Assembly (NCBI GenBank): GCA_044354975.1
Contig: JBIKZA010000004.1
Location: 1-64,000 of the forward strand
Direction of reading: 5' to 3'
From: CAIZGX01 sp044354975
GTDB taxonomy: Bacteria; Bacteroidota; Bacteroidia; Flavobacteriales_D; Sanyastnellaceae
DNA length: 64,000 bases
Made by a program: the position numbers and the translations under genes. Within the stretch, counting starts at the first letter, position 1. Each line of letters opens with the position of its first letter. The notes beneath the pieces are model-generated. The model was not told the DNA's origin. It searched no databases and saw only the letters and a list, made by a program, of their open reading frames with translations. Shown here one piece after another: positions 15,693-23,963 of this stretch.

Positions 15693-16187
15693 ATGATAGA
15701 AAACAAAGTTGCAAATAGTAAACTCATTACGCTAGATATAGCTGAAGAAGTAGAAGCGTTTGCAGGTACGACGATAGATATTGCTCCGCAATTGTGGCAA
15801 GGAATAGCGTTGAAGGAAAAGGGCTTTCGTGAATTTGTTTCTGCATTAGACACTTCCGTTTTCGAGAATAAAATTGTAGCTATTTACTGTTCGGTCGACG
15901 CCATTATACCCGTTTGGGCCTACATGCTATTGGCATTGAAACTTTCCGAAGTGAATGCCCAGTGTCATTTTTCATCGCCAGAAAATTTAGACACACTCAG
16001 AGCACTAGCCTTTATTCAACAATTGAATCTTTCGAAATTTCAAGATAAAAATGTAGTCGTTAAGGGCTGCACTTCACTTCGTTTGACGGAAGAGGTCTAC
16101 ATTCAACTTTCTCAAAAACTGCAGCCTGTCTCCAACCGCATCATGTACGGAGAACCATGCTCTACAGTTCCCCTCTTCAAACGCTAA
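15693..16187 (+). CDS. DUF2480 family protein
   Basis: The 164-residue protein matches the Bacteroidota-specific DUF2480 family: an N-terminal VANSKLITLDI segment, IYCSVDAIIPVWAYMLLALKL in the middle, VVVKGCTSLRL, and the family's C-terminal IMYGEPCSTVPLFKR. Several conserved Cys residues (in YCSVDA, KGCTS and EPCST) hint at metal binding or a redox role, but no function is established as far as I know. It has no signal peptide. It stands alone between two hairpin arrays and has its own -7 box. Confidence 0.9.
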   Translation: MIENKVANSKLITLDIAEEVEAFAGTTIDIAPQLWQGIALKEKGFREFVSALDTSVFENKIVAIYCSVDAIIPVWAYMLLALKLSEVNAQCHFSSPENLDTLRALAFIQQLNLSKFQDKNVVVKGCTSLRLTEEVYIQLSQKLQPVSNRIMYGEPCSTVPLFKR

Positions 16188-16208
16188 CAATTTTTCCCCT
16201 TTCCCCTC

Positions 16209-16303
16209 AGCCGAAGGCTCCTTGCGGAGCATCTTGCTCCGCATCTTTCACTTCGTGAATCTTGCCTGCGGCATCTTGCTCCGCATCTTTCACTTCGCGA
16301 ATC
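16209..16303. repeat. Minihairpin array, TCT dialect
   Basis: Seven units: AGCCGAAGGCT, TGCGGAGCA, TGCTCCGCA, TTCACTTCGTGAA, TGCCTGCGGCA, TGCTCCGCA and TTCACTTCGCGAA. All separators are TCT except the first (CCT). All loops are GNA or its complement TNC. The last unit has one unpaired position. The array ends 3 nt before the neuB -7 box. Confidence 0.9.
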
Positions 16304-16306
16304 GTG

Positions 16307-16315
16307 TATATTTGT
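16307..16315 (+). promoter_or_regulatory. -7 box 3 nt before a GTG start
   Basis: TATATTTGT is a perfect TAnnTTTG box ending 3 nt before the GTG at 16319 of the NeuB gene. Confidence 0.55.
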
Positions 16316-16318
16316 ATT

Positions 16319-17356
16319 GTGACCTACATAATCGGAGAAATTGGACAAAACCACAACGGCTCAGTTGAACTGGCGAAGCAAATCATAGATCTTGCCGCCT
16401 CATCTGTGGCTGAAGATTTTTTTAACCTCGAACTGAAACCCATGAATGCGGTGAAGCTCACTAAGCGCGACCTGAACGAAGAACTCAGTCGGTCGCAAAT
16501 GAATGCGCCATACAACAGTCCGCATTCGTTCGGGGCGACATACGGAGAACACCGCGCGTTTCTGGAGTTGAACGACGAGCAGCACGAAGAACTGTTTCAT
16601 TATTCAAAATCGAAAGGTTTGGATTTTGTGGAAACGCTATGCGCAACCGGATGTCTTTCTTTGTTGAAACGATTCACGCCCGATTACTTGAAAGTTGCCA
16701 GTCGCGACCTCACGAACCTCCCGCTGTTAGCAGCTTTGGCGGAGACGAAGATTCCCATTATTCTCTCTACGGGTATGGCCGGGAAGGAAGAACTCGATCA
16801 CGCGTTAGACACTATTTCACATTACCATTCGAACATTAGCATCCTTCACTGCACCTCGGAATACCCTACGCAGCCGAAGAATGTGAACCTCAATACCATT
16901 CCTTTTTTACAAAACAACTACCCGCAATACAACATAGGTTTCAGCGATCATACACTTGGTATTTTCACTCCAGTTGCCGCCGTTGCTATGGGGGCCACCA
17001 TCATCGAAAAGCACATCACTACCGATCGTAATTTGAAAGGAACCGACCAACGCGGATCCCTCGGCCCAGAAGGCATTCGACGCATGGTGCGCGACATTCG
17101 TGAACTCGAATTGTCCATGGGTGAAGTGGAAATGAAGATCGAAGATTCTGTTGCTTCCGCTCGTTTAAAGTTGGAAAGAAGCATCGCCGCCATTCGTGAA
17201 ATTCCAGCTGGAAAAATCATTGAAGAATCAGACGTCTGCATGCTCTCTCCAGGCGACGGATTCAAATGGGCACAACGAAATTTGGTGGTTGGAAAACGCA
17301 CCGCAGCATCCATTCCCGCGAATGAAATTATTTACCCCATTCACTTGGAAGACTAA
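16319..17356 (+). CDS. NeuB family N-acetylneuraminate synthase-like enzyme
   Basis: Enzymes of this family condense phosphoenolpyruvate with an N-acetylated sugar to make nonulosonic acids such as sialic, legionaminic or pseudaminic acid. Seen: GEIGQNHNGSVELAKQIIDLA at the N-terminus, LKVASRDLTNLPLL, STGMAGKEEL, LHCTSEYPTQP, FSDHTLGIF and EKHITTDRNLKGTDQ, then a C-terminal SAF (antifreeze-like) domain with IPAGKIIEESDV. The frame is open upstream through a hairpin array; GTG 16319 gives MTYIIGEIGQNHNG and 345 residues, the normal length. The exact nonulosonate is unknown. The following gene starts on the next base. Confidence 0.88.
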   Translation: MTYIIGEIGQNHNGSVELAKQIIDLAASSVAEDFFNLELKPMNAVKLTKRDLNEELSRSQMNAPYNSPHSFGATYGEHRAFLELNDEQHEELFHYSKSKGLDFVETLCATGCLSLLKRFTPDYLKVASRDLTNLPLLAALAETKIPIILSTGMAGKEELDHALDTISHYHSNISILHCTSEYPTQPKNVNLNTIPFLQNNYPQYNIGFSDHTLGIFTPVAAVAMGATIIEKHITTDRNLKGTDQRGSLGPEGIRRMVRDIRELELSMGEVEMKIEDSVASARLKLERSIAAIREIPAGKIIEESDVCMLSPGDGFKWAQRNLVVGKRTAASIPANEIIYPIHLED

Positions 17357-18037
17357 ATGCAAAACGCCGAACATCACGCTGTCATCTTTGTTGCCGGAGG
17401 CACTGGAACCCGCATGGGAAGCGCTCTTCCGAAGCAATTTCTTACGCTAAACAACACACCCATTCTTATTCATACGCTTCGAAACTTTTATTCATTCAAT
17501 GCGAATTTTGAAATGGTGGTAGTCATGCATCACGACTATATTTCATTCTGGAAGGACTTGTGTCTTCAATTCGAACATGTTCCTGCACATAACGTGGTTG
17601 CTGGCGGAGAAGAACGTTTCCACAGTGTGAAAAACGGATTGAATGCACTTTCTGAAAGCGTGAATTCCGTGGCAGTGCACGACGCTGTTCGTCCGCTTGT
17701 TTCGCACGAAACACTTGCACGATGTTTTCAAGCTTTGAATGAACACAATGCTGTAGTGCCCGCCATTCCCATCAACGATTCCATTCGTGAAGTGCATGGG
17801 GCAGAGAATAAAAGTGTCGATCGTTCGTTGTTCAAACGCATTCAAACCCCTCAGTGTTTTCGAGCGAATGTCTTAAAAGAAGCCTACAATAAGCCTTTCA
17901 GCCCTTTGTTTACCGACGACGCCTCCCTAGTGGAAGCGAACGGTCATTCGGTTTTTTTAGTGGAGGGAAATCTAGAAAATATTAAAATCACATCGCCCAT
18001 CGACCTCATCGTTGGTGAGGCACTAACTGCAAAATAG
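17357..18037 (+). CDS. ispD: 2-C-methyl-D-erythritol 4-phosphate cytidylyltransferase
   Basis: It makes CDP-methylerythritol in the MEP route to isoprenoids. The 226-residue protein has the nucleotidyltransferase signature VAGGTGTRMGSALPKQFLTL, then AVHDAVRPLVSHE, RIQTPQCFRANVL and FTDDASLVEANGHSVFLVEG, all hallmarks of IspD. It begins directly after the neuB stop, so the two are cotranscribed. That neighbour would also fit a CMP-nonulosonate synthetase, but the motifs are those of IspD (or the related TarI), not NeuA. Confidence 0.87.
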   Translation: MQNAEHHAVIFVAGGTGTRMGSALPKQFLTLNNTPILIHTLRNFYSFNANFEMVVVMHHDYISFWKDLCLQFEHVPAHNVVAGGEERFHSVKNGLNALSESVNSVAVHDAVRPLVSHETLARCFQALNEHNAVVPAIPINDSIREVHGAENKSVDRSLFKRIQTPQCFRANVLKEAYNKPFSPLFTDDASLVEANGHSVFLVEGNLENIKITSPIDLIVGEALTAK

Positions 18038-18043
18038 ATTATC

Positions 18044-20119
18044 ATGAAGACACCTAGTGCAAAGAAAATAGCGAAGGAATTGGTAGAACATGGACACACA
18101 CGCATGGACAATTACTATTGGATGCGCTTGTCAGACGAGCAGAAGAACGCGGCTACTCCAGACGAACAAACGGCAGATGTCTTGGCCTACCTGAAAGAAG
18201 AGAACGACCACGTGAACGAGGGAATGAAGCACACCGAAGAACTTCAAAAATTATTGTTTGAAGAAATGAAGGGGCGCATTAAAGAGGATGACTCTTCTGT
18301 TCCGGTGAAGCAAAACGGATACTGGTATTATACACGTTTTGAAATTGGTCAAGACTACGCCTTCAACTGTCGTAAGAAGGAAAACATGGAATCGGGTGAA
18401 GAAGAAATTCTCATCAACGGTCCGGAAATGGGAAAAGGCAAAGACTACTGGGCACTTGGCGGATTAAGCATTTCAGAGAACAACCGCTTCATGGTTTATG
18501 GAATCGATGAAATAAGCAGAAGGGTTTACACTTTGCATGTTCGCAATCTTGAAACAGGAGAAATGTTCAACGAAGTCATTGAAGGAACTTCGGGTTCTGC
18601 AACATGGGCCTCTGATAATTTACATTTTTTCTACACGAAGAAAGACGCACAAACTCTGCGCGATTGTCAAGTGTGGCGACATGAATTAGGAACCGATCCG
18701 TCTACAGATGTTTTGGTGTTCGAAGAAAAAGACGAAGAATTTTCGTGCTTCGTTTTCAAAACGAAAACAAAAAAATATTTAATGATTGGAAGTTCTCAGA
18801 CCGTTTCAGACGAATACTGGGTGTTGGAATCTAACAATCCGAAAGGTGAATTCCGCTTGTTCCAAAAACGCGAACGCGACTTGGAATACAGCATCACGCA
18901 TTACGAAGACAAGTTCTACGTCCTCACGAATTTAGAGGCGAAGAACTTCAGACTCATGTCGTGCTCCCTTCATTCAACCGAAAAAGAAAGTTGGGAAGAA
19001 GTCATTCCGCATCGCGAAAACACGTTGTTGGAATCGGTTGAAATGTTCAAAGAATTTTTGGTGTTGGAAGAACGCACAGATGGGTTGGCGCACATTCGCG
19101 TGACCCGTTGGGACAAAGCCGAAGAGTATTATTTAGAATTCCCAGACCCTACTTACAGCGCGGGAGTGGGAGCGAATCCAGAATTCGATACCGAGACCTT
19201 GCGCTTCGGATATTCGTCTATGACCACCCCGGGAAGTGTGTTCGATTACAACATGAAAACACGCGAACGCGAATTGAAAAAACAACAGCCTGTCTTGGGT
19301 GAATTCAATGCGAGCGATTATGCGAGCGAACGCATTTTCGCAACCGCAAAAGACGGCGTAAAGGTTCCTATTTCGTTGGTGTACAAGAAAGGATTCCAGC
19401 GCAACGGAAGTGCGCCGTGTTTGCTATACGCTTACGGAAGCTATGGACACAGCATGGACGCAGGATTTAGCAGCGCGCGTTTGTCTATGTTAAACAGAGG
19501 ATTCGTATTCGCCATTGCGCACATTCGCGGTGGAAGCGATATGGGACGCAACTGGTACGAAGAGGGAAAATTATTGAAGAAGAAAAACACCTTCACCGAC
19601 TTCATTGCTTGCGGTGAATTTTTGGTGGAAGAAAAATACAGTACCAGTGATCGCTTGTTCGCCATGGGCGGAAGCGCAGGCGGATTGCTCATGGGCGCAG
19701 TAGCCAACATGGCGCCTTCTTTGTTCAACGGAATCATAAGCGCAGTGCCGTTTGTAGACGTGGTAACTACGATGTTGGATGAAAGTATTCCGCTCACTAC
19801 CTTCGAATTCGACGAGTGGGGAAATCCGAAAGACAAAGCGTATTACGACTACATGCTCAGCTATTCGCCAATCGATAACATTGAAGCGAAGGACTATCCG
19901 CATACCTTGGTTACAACAGGATATTGGGATAGTCAAGTGCAATATTGGGAGCCCGCGAAATACGTTGCGAAGTTGCGGGAGATGAAGACCGACTCGAATA
20001 AATTGTTCTTCAAGTGCACCATGGAAGCCGGACACGGCGGCAAGTCTGGACGTTTTGAAGCGTTGAAGGAAGTGGCACTTGAATATGCTTTTTTATTAGA
20101 TCTCGCTCACAAAGCTTAA
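18044..20119 (+). CDS. Prolyl oligopeptidase family serine peptidase (oligopeptidase B-like, S9A)
   Basis: A cytosolic endopeptidase that cuts short peptides, probably after basic residues. The 691-residue protein has an N-terminal beta-propeller and a C-terminal alpha/beta hydrolase domain. The catalytic Ser is in MGGSAGGLLMG (about residue 543), Asp in TTGYWDSQVQYWEP and His in MEAGHGGKSGRF. YAYGSYGHSM and IAHIRGGSDMGRNWYEEGK are diagnostic of the S9A group. It has no signal peptide. It follows ispD by 6 nt and is followed 9 nt later by a histidine kinase. Confidence 0.93.
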   Translation: MKTPSAKKIAKELVEHGHTRMDNYYWMRLSDEQKNAATPDEQTADVLAYLKEENDHVNEGMKHTEELQKLLFEEMKGRIKEDDSSVPVKQNGYWYYTRFEIGQDYAFNCRKKENMESGEEEILINGPEMGKGKDYWALGGLSISENNRFMVYGIDEISRRVYTLHVRNLETGEMFNEVIEGTSGSATWASDNLHFFYTKKDAQTLRDCQVWRHELGTDPSTDVLVFEEKDEEFSCFVFKTKTKKYLMIGSSQTVSDEYWVLESNNPKGEFRLFQKRERDLEYSITHYEDKFYVLTNLEAKNFRLMSCSLHSTEKESWEEVIPHRENTLLESVEMFKEFLVLEERTDGLAHIRVTRWDKAEEYYLEFPDPTYSAGVGANPEFDTETLRFGYSSMTTPGSVFDYNMKTRERELKKQQPVLGEFNASDYASERIFATAKDGVKVPISLVYKKGFQRNGSAPCLLYAYGSYGHSMDAGFSSARLSMLNRGFVFAIAHIRGGSDMGRNWYEEGKLLKKKNTFTDFIACGEFLVEEKYSTSDRLFAMGGSAGGLLMGAVANMAPSLFNGIISAVPFVDVVTTMLDESIPLTTFEFDEWGNPKDKAYYDYMLSYSPIDNIEAKDYPHTLVTTGYWDSQVQYWEPAKYVAKLREMKTDSNKLFFKCTMEAGHGGKSGRFEALKEVALEYAFLLDLAHKA

Positions 20120-20128
20120 TTACAACTT

Positions 20129-21604
20129 ATGTCAGTACTGCAAAATAAACAACGTTGGAAGGTGGTCTTGTTGCTATTGGCAGCGGCCATTGCGGGCGTT
20201 ACCTTGTGGTACACCAACGGCATTGCACGTCGCATTCGCGACGAAGAAAAAGCGAAGGTCGAGTTGTGGCACAGTGCCATTCGCAAGAAAGAAGAATTGG
20301 TAAAGCTCACGCAAGTGTTGTTCGACAGTTTGCGTTCCGAAGAAACACGCAAGGCTGAAATCCTCGGAAGAGCCATGAACACCATTTCGAATCCGCAAGG
20401 AGATCTCACTTTTGCGGTAGATGTGTTGGCTCAGAATAAGACCATTCCTTTTTTGGTTTGTAACACGAAGAACGAATTTCAGTTATCGCGGAACATCGAT
20501 TCGGTGTACATCAAAGACCCTGTTCGCATAGAAGAATTGCGTCTTCAATTTGAGCAGGAGTACAAGCCCATTCCCTTCCCAGACGCCGATATTGTCGTGT
20601 ACTACAGCAACAGTTACATGTACAAAGAGTTGAAGCAAACCATCGACGATTTGGTTTCTTCGTTCTTCAATGAAACGGTAATCAACACCGCTTCTGTCCC
20701 TGTAATTGTTACCGACAGCACGAAGATGAATGTGGTACAGGTTGGAAAGATAGACACGCTGAAATGCAACGTGAATCAGGTGTTGGCGGAAATGAAGGAA
20801 GGGTACGAGCCCATTGAAATTAAGATACCGGGAAGATCTACGCAGTACATTTTTTACGACGACTCTGCCACCATTCAGCAGTTGAAGTTGTTTCCGTATT
20901 TGCTGTTGTCGCTCATTGGTGTGTTTCTTTTCGCGGCCTACATTCTCTTCTCTACGTTCCGAAGATCAGAGCAGAATTTGGTTTGGGTAGGAATGGCGAA
21001 GGAGACGGCGCATCAGTTGGGGACTCCCCTTTCTGCGCTTATGGCTTGGCGCGATTTGTTCGAGCAACAAGGCGTTTCGAAACCGTTGATTGAAGAGTTC
21101 AACAAAGACATCGAGCGTCTTTCCACCATTACCGAGCGCTTCTCGAAAATCGGATCTGAAGCTGCATTAAGGCCTATTGGTGCGAAAGATTTGGTGGATG
21201 AGATATTGAATTATCTGCGTGTTCGAATATCTTCTGAAGTAAATATTCAGGTTGAATCGGACGGCAACCCCATCGTCCACGTGAACGTGGCCTTGTTCAG
21301 TTGGGTTATCGAAAACCTTGTGAAAAACAGCGTAGACGCCATGGACGCGAAAGGACAGTTAAAAGTGAATATCCATGAAGCGAATGGCAAAGTGTACATA
21401 GATATCAAAGACAGCGGCAAGGGCATCCCGAAACGCAAATGGAAAACCATCTTCGAACCTGGCTACACCACCAAGCTCCGCGGTTGGGGTTTAGGCCTCT
21501 CTCTCGCTAAGCGCATTGTGAAGAATTATCATAAAGGCGGGATCTATGTGCTTTCGAGCACGGCTGGGGAAGGGACAGTTTTTCGCATTTCACTAAAGAA
21601 ATAG
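20129..21604 (+). CDS. Membrane sensor histidine kinase (orphan)
   Basis: The 491-residue protein has a membrane helix at about 12-30, a periplasmic sensor region of some 220 residues without a domain I recognise, and a second helix at about 251-272. The kinase core follows: phosphoacceptor His in ETAHQLGTPLSALMAW (about 295), N-box VIENLVKNSVDAMD, G1 DIKDSGKGIPKRKW and G2 GWGLGLSLAKRI. The H-box AHQLGTPL differs from the common SHELRTPL and is of a type frequent in Bacteroidota. No response regulator gene is nearby, so its partner is elsewhere. Confidence 0.92.
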   Translation: MSVLQNKQRWKVVLLLLAAAIAGVTLWYTNGIARRIRDEEKAKVELWHSAIRKKEELVKLTQVLFDSLRSEETRKAEILGRAMNTISNPQGDLTFAVDVLAQNKTIPFLVCNTKNEFQLSRNIDSVYIKDPVRIEELRLQFEQEYKPIPFPDADIVVYYSNSYMYKELKQTIDDLVSSFFNETVINTASVPVIVTDSTKMNVVQVGKIDTLKCNVNQVLAEMKEGYEPIEIKIPGRSTQYIFYDDSATIQQLKLFPYLLLSLIGVFLFAAYILFSTFRRSEQNLVWVGMAKETAHQLGTPLSALMAWRDLFEQQGVSKPLIEEFNKDIERLSTITERFSKIGSEAALRPIGAKDLVDEILNYLRVRISSEVNIQVESDGNPIVHVNVALFSWVIENLVKNSVDAMDAKGQLKVNIHEANGKVYIDIKDSGKGIPKRKWKTIFEPGYTTKLRGWGLGLSLAKRIVKNYHKGGIYVLSSTAGEGTVFRISLKK

Positions 21605-21605
21605 G

Positions 21606-21662
21606 GTCTTTCAGACGAGGGCAACTGTCGTTGCGAGGGTCCTGTGGACGAGGGTCTGCGAC
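21606..21662. repeat. Minihairpin array, GAGG dialect
   Basis: Four units (GTCTTTCAGAC, GCAACTGTCGTTGC, GTCCTGTGGAC, GTCTGCGAC) with three identical GAGG separators. All stems are perfect and every unit opens with G and closes with C. It begins directly after the kinase stop codon. Confidence 0.85.
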
Positions 21663-21671
21663 GTTTCTAAT

Positions 21672-21741
21672 TACAAAGTAGGAATTATGAAATAGGAATT
21701 ACGAAGTAGGAATAAAACCAAAGGTTTTCCAATTACGAAGT
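21672..21741. repeat. Minihairpin array, GGAAT dialect
   Basis: Units TACAAAGTA, TATGAAATA, TACGAAGTA and AAAACCAAAGGTTTT are separated by GGAAT, then a final TACGAAG remnant follows CCAAT. It lies 9 nt after the GAGG array and shares no separator with it, although the hairpin design is the same. Confidence 0.8.
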
Positions 21742-21799
21742 TCACCCTTCTTTTCTTAACAATGTTTGGTCTATTCGTATCTTCGCTTAAAAGTTAATT

Positions 21800-23089
21800 A
21801 TGTTCTCAGAAAAGAAATTGGCAATCATTGGATTAGGATACGTTGGTTTGCCTTTGGCCGTGGAATTTGCAAAGAAATATGCAGTAATTGGATTCGATAT
21901 TAACCAAAAGCGCATTCAAGATTTAACCCAAGGCAATGACGCGACCAGAGAAACGAGTGAAGACGAACTTCTGCAAGTTTTGAAGGAAAAGAGCGATTCG
22001 TTAAATGGATTGTTTTTAAGCGCAGAGCAGTCGGCATTAATTGATGCTAACATCTATATTGTAACTGTTCCAACACCGATAGACGATAGCAAACGTCCAG
22101 ATTTGGGGCCACTCCTTTCTGCTTCTAAAATGATTGGACGAGTATTAAAAAAAGGCGATATCGTAATTTACGAAAGTACAACCTACCCAGGTTGCACTGA
22201 AGAAGATTGTGTGCCGGTGCTCGAAAAAGAATCGAATTTGATATTCAACAAAGATTTTTATTGTGGCTACTCACCGGAGCGAATTAATCCCGGCGATAAG
22301 ATAAATACGTTGACAAAAATTCAAAAGGTAACGAGCGGAAGTACACCCGATATTGCTGAAGTTATAGATCAGTTGTACAAGAGCATTATTACAGCAGGCA
22401 CGTTCAGGGCTTCCTCATTGAAAGTCGCAGAGGCCTCTAAGGCCATTGAAAATGCCCAACGCGATGTCAACATCTCTTTCGTGAATGAATTGGCTCTTAT
22501 TTTTGACCGATTAGGAATAGATACACACGAAGTTTTAGCGGCGGCCGGCACGAAATGGAATTTCTTAAAGTACAAGCCCGGTTTGGTGGGTGGGCATTGC
22601 ATAGGCGTAGACCCCTATTATTTGGCATACAAGGCCGAGCAAGCGGGTTATCACCCAGCGGTTATTCTCTCAGGAAGAAGGGTTAACGACGGAATGGGGG
22701 CTTTTGTAGCAAATAAATTAGTTAAATTACTGATTGCAAAGGGAATTCAAATTAAAAATGCTCGAATATTAATTTTAGGCATAACCTTTAAAGAAAATTG
22801 CCCCGATATTCGAAACACGAAAATTGTAGACATTCGAGCCGAATTGCTCGAATTCGGTTGTAGAGTAGATATTCTAGACCCATGGGCAATTAATAGTGAA
22901 GTGTCGGCTGAGTTTGGTTTTGATTTAGTAGGAAATGTGAATGACATAGACCTCGCAAGCTATCAAGGTGTAATTTTAGGTGTGGCCCATAGCGAATTCT
23001 CTAGTCTGAATATTCGAACCAATGACCATTGCGTTATCTATGATGTTAAAGGCATGTTACCTGCGCAGCACGTAGACGATCGATTGTGA
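21800..23089 (+). CDS. UDP-sugar 6-dehydrogenase (TviB/WbpO-type)
   Basis: It oxidises a UDP-N-acetylhexosamine to the uronic acid for polysaccharide synthesis. The 429-residue protein has an N-terminal Rossmann site IIGLGYVGLPLAVEFAK, the central YESTTYPGCTEEDCVPVLE and CGYSPERINPGDK, and the catalytic Cys in GGHCIGVDPYYLAYKAE (about residue 267). LGITFKENCPDIRNTK marks the C-terminal UDP-binding domain. ERINPGDK and the CIGVDPYYL form point to the TviB/WbpO/VipA group rather than UDP-glucose dehydrogenase. It opens the polysaccharide locus. Confidence 0.9.
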   Translation: MFSEKKLAIIGLGYVGLPLAVEFAKKYAVIGFDINQKRIQDLTQGNDATRETSEDELLQVLKEKSDSLNGLFLSAEQSALIDANIYIVTVPTPIDDSKRPDLGPLLSASKMIGRVLKKGDIVIYESTTYPGCTEEDCVPVLEKESNLIFNKDFYCGYSPERINPGDKINTLTKIQKVTSGSTPDIAEVIDQLYKSIITAGTFRASSLKVAEASKAIENAQRDVNISFVNELALIFDRLGIDTHEVLAAAGTKWNFLKYKPGLVGGHCIGVDPYYLAYKAEQAGYHPAVILSGRRVNDGMGAFVANKLVKLLIAKGIQIKNARILILGITFKENCPDIRNTKIVDIRAELLEFGCRVDILDPWAINSEVSAEFGFDLVGNVNDIDLASYQGVILGVAHSEFSSLNIRTNDHCVIYDVKGMLPAQHVDDRL

Positions 23090-23161
23090 CTTTGAAAAGG
23101 TAATATGAAGTTTATTTAGTTCCTAATTTAAGTGGTAACTTTACATCTTAATCTTTTCGAC

Positions 23162-23947
23162 ATGAAAGCTAAGTTATGGGTTCTCGTTTTAGGTTTGTTT
23201 GTCTTCAGTTCTTGTGCGCGAGTAGAAGATTACTATTATTTTTCGAATGTTGGCAACGAAGAGTTTGCGGTTTCTGCAGCAGATAGTTCCGCAACCGAGC
23301 TAAACATCCTTCCTGGGGATCAATTGAGTATCGTGGTTTCTTCTTCAAGCCCTGAACTAACAGTGCTTTTCAACAGTTCAAATGCCGGTGGATCAACTAT
23401 GGCGGCTATCAATGGCAGTTCTTCGAGTAATATTGTTTTAGGATATTTGGTAGATAGCAATGGAGACATCGCTTTTCCGCAATTGGGAAATGTAAAAGTC
23501 ATTGGGTTGAGCACAACTCAAATTCAAGAATTGCTTGAAAGAGATTTAGCGCCCCTCTTGAAAAATGCAGTGGTAAACGTAAGACACGTGAACTTTCGTA
23601 TTTCAGTTTTGGGGGAGGTCAACAGACCTGGAATTTTCAATATCCCGTATGACAGATGTTCCGTATTACAAGTTCTTTCAATGGCGGGCGATTTGACTAT
23701 TTTTGGAAAACGGGAGTCAGTTTTATTAATTCGTGAAAGCCAGGGAAAACGTACCACTACGCGATTGAATCTGAATGATAAATCCATTTTAACAGATTCC
23801 AATTTTTACTTGAAAAATGGTGACGTTTTGTATGTAGAACCGAACCGCACACGCGTGAACCAAAGCAGTACTTTTTTCCAAGTGTGGCCAACGGTAACTA
23901 GCGCGGTTACCTTGCTTATTTTGGTTTTAAACAACTTAAAAAACTAA
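23162..23947 (+). CDS. Polysaccharide export lipoprotein, Wza-like
   Basis: The outer-membrane export channel component of the Wzx/Wzy pathway. The 261-residue protein starts with a lipoprotein signal (LVLGLFVFSSC, Cys about 18), followed by the PES domain (ILPGDQLSIVVSSSSPELT, GYLVDSNGDIAFPQLGNVKV). An SLBB domain comes next (ISVLGEVNRPGIFNI), then a C-terminal hydrophobic helix as in the Bacteroidota form. I start at ATG 23162, where the lipoprotein signal begins. It is followed 16 nt later by the Wzc-like gene. Confidence 0.92.
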   Translation: MKAKLWVLVLGLFVFSSCARVEDYYYFSNVGNEEFAVSAADSSATELNILPGDQLSIVVSSSSPELTVLFNSSNAGGSTMAAINGSSSSNIVLGYLVDSNGDIAFPQLGNVKVIGLSTTQIQELLERDLAPLLKNAVVNVRHVNFRISVLGEVNRPGIFNIPYDRCSVLQVLSMAGDLTIFGKRESVLLIRESQGKRTTTRLNLNDKSILTDSNFYLKNGDVLYVEPNRTRVNQSSTFFQVWPTVTSAVTLLILVLNNLKN

Positions 23948-23963
23948 AAGTCACTCCTTGATT

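Noticed and set aside
17357..18037. Assignment of the cytidylyltransferase as NeuA because it follows neuB
   Set aside because: The motifs GGTGTRMG..PKQF, HDAVRPL, QTPQCF and TDDASLVE are those of IspD.
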